From: Musa acuminata AAA Group | Taxonomy: Eukaryota > Streptophyta > Magnoliopsida > Zingiberales > Musaceae | Length of the DNA stretch: 64,000 nucleotides | Assembly: GCF_036884655.1 (NCBI RefSeq) | Contig: NC_088339.1 | Location: 30,465,001-30,529,000 of the forward strand | Direction of reading: 5' to 3' | Part shown: piece by piece, positions 1 through 15,000 of the stretch | Layout: each line of letters starts with the position of its first letter | Position numbering within the stretch: position 1 is the stretch's first letter | Made by a program: the position numbers and the translations under genes | The notes under the pieces: model-generated | What the model was told of the DNA's origin: nothing | The model's input: the letters and a program-made list of their open reading frames with translations, nothing else | Database searches by the model: none

Positions 1-3000
1 GTAGATTGCTCCTTCCCACCACTGATAAGCAGCAAGGGCATTTATCTCGTCAACAAATCTATTATATGCATCCTCATATCTGAAAAAGAATAAAAAAGAG
101 ACAAGAAAAGAGTACAATATCAGTTTAGATCTAAGACAATTACAACAAGACTAAAGGAAGCATATTGGCTTTCTAAAATAATTAACAGAATATCAGTACA
201 AATATGCATTGTCAAATGAATTTAAAAAAAACGAGACTTCAAAACAACATAGTATGTCCACAGAACATCCCACTTACACAATTTCTATAATTTGTTTGGG
301 AGGAGAATGTGGAAGATGCCAAGGTTCACTAAAGGTATTTGGACCCATGAAGTACATTCTATGAACATGACTCTGGGACTCCTCAGCCCTGTTTGTTTCC
401 AAAACCTATTCAAAAAAGGAAAGTCAAAATCAGCAACAAAAACAGATAACCATGCTCTAAAATGTAGAATAAAAAATTATATGCACCTCATTCAATGACT
501 CCAGAAATGGGAATGAATGATCAATATGAGACCCGGGTTGAGTTGGAGCGGGACCTGGTAACTCATCCATACCAACGAATTTCATCCGTGCAACGCTCAG
601 AACTAGGGCTAGCAAGACAAGAAGACCAGAAAGAAGAAGACCAAACAACCATGGTCCACCAAAAGTGTATATCAACTCTTCAAGAGCTGTATAACAGTGT
701 GGCATGTGATATCTTTCAGAAACACATTTGTACGGACAAGGGGTTTTAGCGACACCTCCTGTTAAAATGATTAAGCGGCTTCAAAAGATTCACAGCAGTC
801 CAACAAAAGCACTAAGCATGTAAGTTGATGGAGACAATATCAGGATTACCAATACCTTTAAACAACTGAATCAGATGACTATTAACTCATTAGCTACTGT
901 TGCATGCAACTTAAGCCATAATGCAAATTCAAAAAATTACCGTCGGTGAAAATATAAAAGAACAGATGTAGATCATACCTCGAACATTTGTGTATACAGC
1001 ACGATGAGGAAGTTCATTAGAGGGGCATGGGTAACATAGAGCTTCATCAGATCCAGTGACATTCTTAAAGGTTCCCAAAGGGCATTCCTGGAATATTCCA
1101 AAAGGATCATATATGATAGTGAAATATCAAAGTTACAAGCAGTGAAGTAATTTGAGGGCAACCAAAATAAAAATAACCAAGGATCACAACCATGTCAACA
1201 GAACATAAGTAAATAACTGAAAATAAGTACTCTCTTGATCACAGAATATACCAATTTTCAGATGCATCATTTGGTAAAACAAGTATGTCCTTCACTCATC
1301 ATGACAAACAATTGTCATGTGCTTATGTGCTTTTTTCTGCTTTCTAAGCCAAAATAAATCCCCTACAGATCCACGCATCTTGATGCAAGATGTGGTGTGG
1401 TGTATTATGGCAATCATCCTAAAGAAATTATATTGTATGTCAATAACACGGATCTCTTGGGTCATGTGAGATATCAAGAATCTACATGTTATACTGAAAA
1501 TCACATTAAAATAAAGAAAGGAACCTAGCATGATGAAGCATGGTGCAACTATCCAAAACAGCCATTACAAAGACTTATGTCAATTATTTACAACAATAAA
1601 ATAAAGATAAACTCACTTCTCAACAAGAACGAATACCAAACACACCAAGGCAATTAACTAGACATCCAACATGGGTTTGCTTTCTTGTGTTATTTTAGTT
1701 CTCTCTTAACATGATAAACTGAATATGATAGGATATGCCCCTTTCTATCAAGGGTCTTCTTTCTTTCAAGGAAGAAAGTACAATACACGAGAATCGAGAG
1801 AGAAATAGCAGAGCGGATTGACAGAAAAGAGATAGGAGGTAGAAGAAGAGGAAGAGAAGGAACAGAGGAATAATGAGCGCACATTATTGATCATTTTAGT
1901 TATTCTATGCCTTTAGAGCCTACGAAGCCTTTACCAATGGACCCAGATTCCTTCACTTTCCTATTCCTAACCTAAGCAGGATTAAACAGGGTCAGTCAAT
2001 AGTGACAAAATGAATTATGCATTCCATCAAAGAGCTCTACAAATATGACTAGTAATATGAAATCATAGCATATATTGTACCTATCTTGAGAGAATAATGT
2101 AACTCTAAAGATAGCTCTAGATATAAGACTATACATATAGGTCTAAACATAATATATAGGACTAGGACTTTTCTTCAGGATTTAGTCCATTCTTGACCTA
2201 ATACAGATAGGACACTGTGAGTCCACACCCATGCTGAAATAGCCCCTCCTGGATCTTTGAAATCATTTGACCACTGTAATTTGATTCATCAATTAGGTTG
2301 GATCATTATAACAGATTACATGTTCTAAAGTCTCAACGTCCAATTGACGATGGAAGATTTGAACATAATTCTTAAAATCTGGGCACTAAAAAGAAATAGC
2401 ACCTCATAGTTCCTAAAAACTAATAGATAAACAAAGCATTTCTTTGTTATTTTTTGGATGTGACCAAACAAACAATCATCCAAATGCTTGCATTAGCCTA
2501 GATGAAGTCCAAAAAAAATTGAAGACCAAAATTGCGTTTCTTGGTTCTTGCATGTTTTCTTTTGTAATAATCCATTTTCTCATCTCATTCTTAAGTTTTG
2601 TCTACAAAAGAATGTACAGGATCAAAACTACAATAGAGAGAGTAAATTTCAATTCTTTGAAGGTAACAAACACCATCTAGATTATCTTTTTGTTAATAAA
2701 CTAACATGGAACAGAAGCCTAATGTAGAATTGGATAAAGGAACCAAAACTCTTGACAGAATGAACTACACATAGGCATAGAACTAAAAGATAATCTAAAA
2801 AGAAAGAGTAATTAGAGAAAAGAAACATACGATAACCAATCAGGCTGATGTTACACATTACAAGCATATAGTTACATTTCTTAAGCAAAACAGCATATTA
2901 GACAACAATATCAAGCAGTCAAAATGAAACCTATAGAAGGATAATTCCTGCTCTTTGAACCATTTTCTGTAATATATTAAAGTTTTACCGACTAAGAATT

Positions 3001-6000
3001 ATTCATTTATAAACTCCCCATTCCTTAGAGTGACAACTCTCACTGAGAGAACGCCAGGGTGATACTAATACATTAGAATTGAGAAAATCATCTCATAGAC
3101 CTATGCAACAAGAAAGCATAAAGGGTATCTTATAAGAACAAATGGTAGATAATACACAAAAACCTACAACATAATAGAGGCCAACCAAACAAAAAATGAA
3201 AGGAAGCACAGAAAATGTCTTTAAAAAAAACCACAAACCAAAACGCTACCTCACAAAAAATTCCATAAAGCCCCTTGGGGCATGTTTTCCCAGTAAGTGT
3301 TCCATTTTCCCCTGGCAAACCAGAGCCTCTGCTCATGCCTCCCCTGCCAGAAAAAAAAGCTGATTATTAACATGCAAAACAATTCAATGTTAACCCATAT
3401 GTATATTGCAATTTGTCATCACTTGACAATTAATTTCGTATAGAAAATATCCCAGTAAATTTTAAATTCCAAACTTCCTTTAAATACGATGCTGGATGTT
3501 AACTTCTACTAGGAAGAGAGAAGCATATGTCAATGTATTTAATGAAAATAGGTAGACTCATCAGGAAGCAAAATCCTCAGGCATTAAATAAATATGTACA
3601 TTTTTTTAATAATTATTACATACTAGATTTAATGAACTAACATAAGAACAGAAGATTTTTAAAATGAAAACTGAGTACATAAACAATAAAATAGTATACT
3701 AAAAGCTAAAGACAGACCATGCCAGATCAAAAAACATGAACAAATCTAAATATCACTGCAGCCAAAGGTGTAAATAACCAGCCATGCTAACTAGAGAGTA
3801 ATATGTAGCACTGTTATCAACAACTGTCAACCATTACAAACAAAAATAAGTTGCCAATGACAAGCTGCTCCAAGCGTTATAACTTGGATGACAATGTTGA
3901 ATAACCAAGATATATTCTTGCAAATTTATTTACAGACTAGCTTGGTGTTCTTTTAACACCTGGTCACAATGAACAGAATTCATTGAAGTTGAATAGGAAC
4001 ATGTTTGGTAGCATTGAGATTTCATGATTTGATTAACTTGGCCAGGTTAAGAATGAGCAAATTTATGTCGTTCCTAAAATAACTCAAGCCAGAACAAATC
4101 CACCTAACTAAATTGCCTCCACAGTTGCATGCAAGATGCATTGAGATGACATAACAATATCATCAAGCGAGTGATGCATCATTTCCAACTATGTGAAACT
4201 CACAAGGTCATTAATATTTTTTCCTTGAAAACCCACTAGGCATTAATTACTCCAGTAACTAAAACAATTGATTATTTTACCTGACTTCATGATCACTGCA
4301 GGCCATAACCCAAGATAGTCTCATTAAATATTAGCCTTAATCACCTTTAAATGACTTCAAATGTAAATGGGTTTCAAGCTAAATTCAGATAACCAAACAA
4401 CCAGAAATTCAACAGCCAAAATCTGTCAGTTCATGCTAAGTCAATCTAAACAGGCTTATGACAATAATGACATGTAAAACCTATGACGTTTATGCAATTT
4501 AGTAAACTTGTATTTGTTTCATATATCCTAATGCAAGAATTAAGGCATATAATTAAATGTTAATTTTTCACAAATAATAAAAATTTTAGCAAAATATATG
4601 TCATAGCAAAATCAAGAAATTATAAGCAATTATGTATTTAAGCCTTAGGTTGACTATAACTTGGATACATAAGCAACCACGTTGGCATTAGGCTAAGTCG
4701 TGCCTAAGAGTCAGACCATAAACAAGAATGCAACACATTAGCTTTCAAAGAAACATTCAATTGGAGAAATTTGTGATAAAAATCGAATTTTTGGAATTTA
4801 CATATCAAAGAGACCTAAACAGATGGTGAATAGATCTTGCGTCACAATTAGATCTGAAATGTTTTGGTAAATAGGAGAGCATACCACCCCAGGGACGCTA
4901 ATGCTGATATTTTGTTGACTGTATTGAACCTCATATTGGTAGGAACAATTGAATTTTACCAAAAACAACAAAGAGATAGTACAATGATGTTTCTCTCAAT
5001 CAATTTAAATAAATCTGACAGAAGAAAATCAACCTAAGACTAAGTGAGGTACTATAACCAACAGCTTTGGAAAGAGAGTTCATTCATCACAATGATAAAA
5101 GGCACAGCAATTCTCTAAAGCAACATAAAAACTTCATTAGTATGCATAAAAATATTATTAAATTCCCTTTCATTACTTATTAGACATAATAGAATAAAAG
5201 TAAGTAAAAAAAGGATCCATTCAGACCATGTGTTTATTTTCCCCTTTCCATTTGCAACTGGAAGATATTCATCACCAGTAGGAATGTCAGACCAGTGGAA
5301 GTGAATCCTTCCGCCACCACCACCTCCCCCACCACAACTACCATGTCCACCAACACTTGAAAGGACAGAAGAACCACCAAGGGTCAAAGAATGCAGAAAC
5401 AGAAGAACAGTACCACCAGATCCTCCACCAGGCCCTCCATCCGATGAGCCAGTGGCTGCTTCCCTGAAATTTTCCCCATCTGCTTCAACAGAGCCATAAA
5501 CTGACAAACTTGCTAGTGAACGCTCCATTGAACCCATCACTATAAAAAAGATCATTATAGCAACACAATTTTAAATAGAAGGCACAAGCAAAAAAAAGGA
5601 TGATGTCTTGAACATACAATCAAAGCATTACAATATTGCATAGATTTAGAAAAATCTAAACATGTATGTCAAAAGGCAGGTTGCCATGAAATTGGTTGGC
5701 ATACTGTTTATATAGAACCACATCAAGTAAACAACAAATTTTCCATCAAGATCAGGATTTATATTCTATGTGAACTTTTATAAACAAATCAGTTTATTGT
5801 AGGAATGATATACCTATGATACCACCACCAGCAGTTGAGGTTGGTACAGTATCATTACCACTACCACTACCAAGCTCGCATGGCAAATCAGCATTTCCGT
5901 AAGCAATGCCACCCTTAACAACAACCCCATCATGACAACCATCTCCACCCTTCCCACCGTGACCACCACCACCACCAAGACCATTCCCCAATATATTCCC

Positions 6001-9000
6001 ACGTCCAACACCACCTTTGCATCCTGCATATGAGCAAAACAAGAATGCATGAAGTTAGATTTATCATTTCATCACTTAAGCCCCAAATAAGAAGGAGATT
6101 ATCTTAAAATTTATCAGATCTTATGGATTAAACAATTAATTATGTTGAAGAATTCCACTTAATTTACTCAAATGTGTACAGTAGCTTATCGATATGATGT
6201 TGCCATGAACATAGGATAACTTTATTTAGATAGGGTAACTTTCTTAAATTTCAATGATTTAGATTAAAAAAATTAAATCACCATCTAAAGTCAAATGCAA
6301 ATAAATTTGATCCTATAGATATCCAGCGCACCTCATCTCGAACTTCCTGATAATTGCCTAATTATTATGCCAATATATAATGGCAAAATATCCAAATCAG
6401 AGTTTGCGTTCAAGTTGTCCATGACATTCTGTAAGCAAGAGATAAGGAAAAAAAAAAAAACTAAATCATCACAGCTTAGCTGCTTTATTTTCTTGGCAGT
6501 TGCTAGAAAGATTTGTAATACTCTTGGACAACAATTGCACTCACTATTATGGTGGCAATTCCCATCCAGCAATACATGATCAAAGAATAGAAGATAGAAA
6601 TGATCAGGTAACTACACATGTAAACCATATCTCAAACATTTCATCTAGAAGACAGTAAAATTACCAATGAAGACTATGTAAACCTCAAATTGACCAGAAG
6701 TGACACTTCAAACACAAAAAAAGAAACCAAAAAACACAAGGAAGAATATTAAGGACCAGATATCTATGTCTCAATCCAACTGAACCTAAAACTGACGTAA
6801 TATTTCCAACACAAATGATGCACTTGGCAAGACATGAGTGGTAGGAACTCAAAAACTATAGCTCGCTTAACTGGATATGACAAAGTGTGAAGATGGAATT
6901 CAACAGATAAGTGGACATTAAGTGCAGTGCTTTCACATTCTCTAAGAAGCTACTGGAACTGTGATATCAAAACAATGATTTACCATGTCATACAAACAGA
7001 GCATAGCAAACCAGACATTGGGCAGGGAGACGAGGATCATAGGCGGCAAGCAAAGCATAGATAAGGACATGAGAAATTGATGCTAAAACAAAATGGACAC
7101 ATTGATGCACCAAATCTTGCAAATACATGATATGCCAATAATCCTTGACACTATTAGTGCTAGAATATGTAGTTACATATCATGATGAATAATGATATTT
7201 AATTAAAGAATCCTAACTATTCATCATGAAAAAGATATATATATTAATAAAAATATACTTCAAGTACATAGAGTAAATACCAAGAAATTATAATAATTAA
7301 ATATCATTATCTTAATTTTACTAATAATAAGCACATGTTTAATGTTAAGATAACATAAACAATCCATCTAATCATTTGTAATTCTCTCTATAAGCAAAAT
7401 ATCAAAATTCATGGAAAAAAGTTCTCCCAGGAGGTATCCACATTCCACAAAGTAATCCCTTTAGTATCCTAAACATATTTTATCTTTTTCTATTTTGAAA
7501 ACTTTGAGAAATTATCTCACAGGTATCCTAGGAGCACAGGAATCTCACAAGTCACAAGTATCCAATAAATATCATATATGGTATGTATCAAATATGAATA
7601 TAGCAAGTATATCAAACTGCCCTCTTTCACAGATGGCAGACTCAGCACCACTTCAAACCTAGGTTAAAAAGGTTAAGATTACTGCAATTGTATTATATTG
7701 GACTGAACAGACTCCATCCAAGTTAGGTTGGCCTTTGGCCCATCAAAAAGACCTAAAAGATAGTTCTGACATCCTGGAGTTGGTGACCAGGCTCATCCAT
7801 TAGAAGTTGAAACATGAAAGTGAACTAAAAACTTAGTTTAAAGGACATGCAGCTGGTTGAAAATAGATTATAGCAAGTGGCTCTTTCTGAACAACTTCGT
7901 GTTATTTATTCCTCCAGTTCAACTTGAAAGTCATTTCCATCCAAATGCTTTGATGAAATCCATAACTATATTTAAAATATATTATAGCAAATGACTTCAG
8001 ACACCCAATGTGGACTTTAATAATAACTGAATACATCAAGTTGATTGTTCATTGTGGCTGGACAAAACGAGAAAACCAGTACAATGAACAACAACAAATG
8101 ACAGAAGATATCCACTAATATGTTGTCAATGTGAAATGATGTCCAATTGGACACAGACAGTCAGCGATATGCTGGTGAGTGACCATTATTGATCAGTACT
8201 CTGTTTGCCTCGAATTCTACTAAAATCACATTCAACCAGCAGCTGACAGTCATTAGTTATCAAACAATTTCACAGTCAATTGGTGGTTAGAGAACATGAG
8301 CACTCTGACAGCCAATGGGCTACCAAAGTCCAAATGAACATCAATCACCAACAATGGTCTTAATAACAATCCCAGACAACCAATAACCATTAATGACAAT
8401 CAGTTATAATAAAGAGACTAAGCGATTATCATCTAGCGACTAGAAATAACTTGCTCAACGAACATCCTACAATGATTATGAAAAAAAAAAAAAACAAAGA
8501 GACTAAGGGAGACTATTTATGGCAAGGTTCGCAATACCGTACCGTACCGGAGTTTCGACCTGGGCTCGGTACCGGTACGGTACGGTATACCGCTCGGTAC
8601 ACCCAGGTGTACCGAGCGGTATATTCAGGCGTACCGAGCACTACAGTACTGCTACAGTGTCGGAACGGTAACATATGGTCCGCGTACCGAAAGTTTGGCG
8701 GACCGGTACGTACCGCCCATACCGGGTGGTACGGACCGGTACTGCAAACCATGATTTATGGTATTTCAGTTGGTGCATCTTCATCAAGTTTCTTTTGACC
8801 ACATTCATAATAAAGAAGACAGAATTCGAAATTCACTTAGAATGTAACTTAAAGAGAATGGATTTTTCACTTTAGCCACTTATGGAGAGACAACTGAACT
8901 TCTGGTACAACATTAGGTACCAATCAATTCCAAGCAAATTACATTTCAATATTCTTGCTCCCTCAAACCTATATGACAGTAGAAAAAAATTTTACTGAAA

Positions 9001-12000
9001 GAAGTCTCAGTTTACATCTAACTCAAAAACTAAAGACAAAGACCCAGTGACGCCTCTAATAATATCAGGACTGAAAAGACTTGCATATTGGGTTTCGAGT
9101 CACTGGTATCTTGAAACTAATCAAATTGTAAAAATACAACAAACACTACTGTAGTTTTACTATAAAATAACACTGATGTATGAGACCAGCCAGAATAAGT
9201 TTCAGAATTCAGAGTGAATTTGGTCCAAATACTCAAAAACAACCAACTCTTCAAACCAATGGACCCAAGCTATCGATGTTGCCTAAAACCAGTACCACTA
9301 TGGCTGGCAACAAATCCAACATAATGGTTATTTCTATATTAGCTACGGAAATTAAGGGCTTCAAATCAGAGAGTTAATAGCATTAAATAGCTCATGGCAC
9401 ATATAAAAGACATTGTCATTATCTTTAAACCAGATTTAGAGTAAACAGAACATACCCAAACCAGTTGCACTAATTTTTCCTGTAGGGTGCACAAAAACAC
9501 TTCGTGCTCTATGGAAATGAACAACAGTTCCTTGAACAAGGCCAGCAACATCAATATCTTCAACACGACAAACCTAAAAAGATATAGCAAAAGTGAACTG
9601 AAGACAAATTTGATGCACATAGTTTAAAAAATAAAATTCAATATATGCAAAATGAACTACCTGGAGGGTGAAAGATAGTGAAGAATTCACATTGCAATCC
9701 TCCGGTGGATGAACTAATTCCAAAGGACAATCTTTTTTCTCACAATCAAGCCTTGGGGCCCTAAAACCAGATATGCAAAAAAAAATTACATAACCAGAAA
9801 AAATAACACAAAACACAGGCGGCAGACGCCATACAAGACAAAATGAAATAGAAAAAGAAACAGAATATACATGTCATCAGTAGTTGCATTTATCAGTGGA
9901 CCACGCAAAATGGATCCAGGCCCAACCTACAAGGAAAAAATATATATCAAGGATTCAAAGGTAACAAACAAAAATCCTAGAAAATATAGCATAGACAAAC
10001 ATGACAAGCAAGATTCAGGAGATGAATTTTCTCATAAAGAGAAGATTTTGAGATAATTATTATTGATCAAATAAAAAGAAAAATATAAAATGCTAACGGA
10101 ATCATGTTCATACAAAATCAAAGTAAAGAAAAGCACTGGTAATAACATCCCTCTATGAAAACTGTTGGTGTCGATATTCACCCTGAGAAGAAACAGAGAA
10201 TCTTTTTTAGAGCACACAACCAGAGACAGATTTCCACCTAGGATTTAGTGCTAACCCAACTCAAACTATAAACAAAATTTGTGGGGTTTCAATCATAATT
10301 AATTGGCATGCCTAACCCAATCAAGGAATTTCTTTCCTACCAAGACAAGCAATGCCTCCCAGCCATCAAATAGTGTCATTCCATGACAGGCCGACTGACA
10401 CTGCTCAAAATCCCCAGAAAAACCAAATATTTTCATTATACTATGAATATTACTGTAGCATCACTTCTGGCACATCTCCTCCAAACAACCTACAGCAAAG
10501 TGGCAATCGCCCTTTGTCAATGATCCAAACCAAAGAATAGAACCTACCTGAAGAATCACCAACCAACCATCTTGTCATCACCAAGATCCCCTTCAAATGT
10601 GATATTCCACATTTGAAACTTCCAAACCCTAGTATCATAACACTGAAGTACAAATCAAATAAGGACATTTAATACATTAGTTGATCAGCTCGGCCTAGTT
10701 CCATTTAATCTGAATGTCCCACCCAATGGATAAACCTACTGTATGTTTTAATTCTTTAGGAAACCCAAGTATCAGCTTTAATCGATAATACATAATTCCA
10801 GCCCATATATTACAGAACCATATATCTTTTTCTTATTTTGACACTAGGAAGCATTTTGCTCCATTATGTCATGTTAAATACAAACAAAATGACCTACTTT
10901 TTTAAACCTTCAAATAAAAGGCTCAAGTATGATTAACTTGACCCATAGGATCCAAAGATGACCCAATTACCAACCATATTAACATGATATGGTTGTGCAC
11001 ATTGCATAAAAGCACTACAGAACAATCTTAAAATTGTATTGAAAAATACAACAAAATGCAGAGATGAAAGGATGTGATAGTCAAGGACAAACAATCTGCA
11101 AGGAAAAAATTAAACAATATTATGGTATTAGATATTTTTAGCACATAGATATCAAGTACAGCAACACCATGTCAACAGCAACAAGATGGAAAATGGTTTT
11201 GTTAAGCTTACATGAATGCTGTAAAAGAGTGACAATATCAACCGTTGTGCCTCAATTAGATCTCCTGGTCCAGATAAATTGAGCAGGCCTTGACCATGAA
11301 CTCCTAGATTGGCATTAGAGTGTATCACAGATGATTCCTGACATTGAAACAAAGATAATGATTAAGCTTTGTTCCATCCAACTAATGTTTTGCCCTTTGT
11401 AGAGCTTGTTTTAAAGAAAAAGATCAGATAACTGAACAGATTCAACACAGACTAAGAATCACTAACCTACCTTCAGAACAATCAAATTACTCGCCTCAAG
11501 CAATGATGTTGCAACTAATGTATCTCGACCACCATTAATAAATATTTTGGAATTCCACATCAAGAGCATCTTCACTGACATTCGTAAAGCCCCAAACACC
11601 TAAAATCCAAAGACAAAAGACAAATTGCTGATGTCAGATTAATAGTCAATAACAGAGCAAGATATGAATTGAAACAAAAAAGTGATGAGGAATATATGAA
11701 AATGAGAGGGAAAAAGAAAGAAGGTGAAAATTGCAATTAACTAGACGAAGTTAACTAATCAGCAAAACGAATCGATGAAAATATAACAGAATGCAAAGAC
11801 TACAGATTCTACTAGATATTATGTAGGTATATATCTATGCACAAATTGACCATTTTTAAGATAATCAAGATTTTCCAGGATGATTTTATAGTGAAATATG
11901 AAAACTTAAAGAATTACTAATTACTAAATTTGTCAGAAATATGAAATCAAACTTATTATTATCTTTCTTCAATAGTTGCAAATAGTATCATTGAAAAAGA

Positions 12001-15000
12001 ATATCTACACCCTACAAATGAACGTAAGTATCACATAGGTATTACTTTGACGTTATCTTTATCTTTTTTTTTCAAACCACCGACCAAAGTCAAACGGAAC
12101 TAAAGCCAAGCACACAAACATAAGGCACAAGAAAAATCTCAGACATATGAATTGCTAAAGCATAATAGATGATCATAATAGCATGAGCTTATTTGCCAAG
12201 TTCTCTTAGATTTTTGGACTTTGCCAGCTCTAGTTGAAAGGTGTCAACATGGCATTGAGTCATTGACACTATATCTATCTTTTCTAAAATCACATAGAGA
12301 ACTACATCAAAGTTAAAAACAAGCATTCCAGAAGATATGGTTCCATTTATGTGGCAACAGAAGCTTATGTCTGCTAACAATTTGCTTGCAAAACCATAAT
12401 AAAGACAATAAAGTTTAAACCAATTCTTGAGAGGGAAAAGCACCTTAATTATTGAGTCACTCATCAAAAGTTCTTCAGCCATAAGCTCAAACTCAGAGTA
12501 AGGATAATGAGTCAGACCAAATGTTAATATACCACCACAAAGTAGGCTTAGTTGTCCTTGAACCTGGAAATTGCAGATAGCACTAAGCAAATTCTGACAG
12601 AAGAGGCTTTTCATAACATAAAGTTTACAATTGAACATTTAAAACAAAGAAAAACTGTCTCATAATCATATGCAACATATCAAGTACATAGTTATTCACA
12701 TCAAAGACATCTATAAACTAATCCACATCCAAGCCAGCTATTCAACTATCACAAGTTCTAATAATTGTATTAAGGAGTGACGAGTGACATTGCACACAAA
12801 GTTTGCAGGATTAGAAATCTGGTTCATGATCAGCTGGACCAGCAAAACCAAATTATAAGATTAAGTATTTGTATCCCAACTAAATATCAACCGACATTTA
12901 TAAAGATTGGTAGGCTATCAAACCATCAGAATTAGCCAACTTGTCAAAACAACTGCATTGACTACATCAAACTACTGGGATCGGCAAGCATCGGTCAAAA
13001 GATTGGATTGATTGAATTGTGGCTACAGCATCAGCTGAATCTGCTATGTCCCTAGATCCAATCCAAATCCAATCTATAGTTGCACACTCATTTTGAGAGA
13101 CAAGTTTCACAGGCAAAAACATTATAATTAACATATATGTAGCCATGAAGAACATAATCACAGTTCCTTTTTCTCAATTCTACAACATAAATAAGAGAAT
13201 GTTGCACAAGTGATACAGATCTTGGCCCGTAAGCCAGTTTTGAATAACAAGGATAACAAAAATATTGCCAACCGAGTTAATTTTGAACAAGCCATGCCTT
13301 TTATATATCAGAAAAAACAAGATGCATTAATAGCTTGTAAGGTTATTTAACTGACTAATAGAAGAAGGGAACAACCAATTGCTACTCACCACTTGGAAGA
13401 AGAGGTGATTTCATTATGAAACTTTGATAACCACAAAAACAACAACAAAGTCGTAAGTCTCAACTATTTGGGATCGGCTATATGGATCTTTTGTCACCAT
13501 CGAGATATATAAAAGATCATATATTTAATTAAATTCAGAGTACTTAATTTTTTTTATTATTTTTATTAAGATTTTTTATATCTTCCTTTACCATTCCTTG
13601 TACCACTAACATAAATTATTTCATGTTTTTTTATTACAGCATCTGGATATCTCTTAAGCATCTGCTCATACCATCTTAAACAATGTTCTCCCATTGTATC
13701 CTCCATCAAAGTGATACCTAATTGTTCATGAATAAAGGTATTTCTTTTCCTACCTTTCCTAGTAACTCCACACATCCTTTTCAACATTCTTATCTCGACA
13801 ATACAAACTTTTTGCATATGTTGCTTCTTAATTACACAACACTAAGGTTCATAAAACATTGGTTGTCTCACAACTGCCCTTTTTTTTATCTCAAAAGTAT
13901 ACGATGATCACGTCTGATGGCTCTCGTCATTTTTACCATCCTGTTTTTACTCTATGAATAATATATTTATTGATCTCTCCATCTTGTTGAATAATTGACC
14001 CACGATACCTAAAGCTTTTATTGATCTCTTTATCTTATTAAGGACTTAATTATATTCTTCTGTCTATTTCTAGAATCATTAAAATTATATTTTATATATT
14101 CAGTCTTAATCCTTAATCTAAAACCTTTAGTTTCTAAGACTTGCCTCTATAATTCAAGTTTATAATTAATTCTACTTGAACTCTCATTAACTAAGACAAT
14201 ATCATCAGCAAATAACATATATCGGGGAGATCTATCATGTAAGTGACTTTGACAACCATGAGAAAAATACTTGTATCATGCACCATGTGTTTCTCAGTAC
14301 CTTTTCACATTCAATATGATTAATAAACAAGATAAAGGCTGAAATATTAATATCCATCATGTAAGAATGAATGTTGTCAAATGACTATTTATATGCTTAA
14401 CTTCAAGCAGCATGTGCCATTGTTATTCATTAATCACAGGTTTTACATCGATACTTAAAAAGAGACCAGCAAATTGAGCAAAGCACAGAAATTATCCTAC
14501 CGATGAATGGATAACTATAGAATGAATCCCATCACAAGTTAATTTAAGATGAAGCAATGAGAAACAAATGACCCTTTTTACAAATGAATCAAAAATAAGC
14601 TTCCAACACTGCATATACACTATCAAGTACCTAACCACCTGCATAAAATGACCCTTTTTTACAAATTGATTGTACACTATGACTCGAGTAGTTTTTGTCT
14701 TTTTGATCTGTCTCGATTGGCATAGTTTTTTAAGATATTATGGTTCTGAACCATATGCAGTCAACAAAGACCAAAATCCTTGAACCACACATATCAAAAC
14801 CTTACAAGAAGAAACATTTTTCTTCATAACATGACATCCAAAACCAAGAAAAAAAATATGGCTCGCTTAATATTATAAAAAAGAAACTCAATAGTGATAC
14901 TATAGTGTGATCTATAATGTAGACATTTCAGGTGGCACAACAGACTAGGCATATTATATCATGTATGATCAGATATTTTTGACTAAAGCATTGATCAACA

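Noticed and set aside
5115..6050. Stand-alone glycine-rich small proteins
   Set aside because: These are two exons (5539-5227 and 6023-5814) of the large glycine-rich gene, joined to neighbours by GT-AG sites in phase.
8451..8875. Frames of 66-115 codons across the GTAC island
   Set aside because: They translate a palindromic repeat into Tyr/Arg/Val-rich noise.
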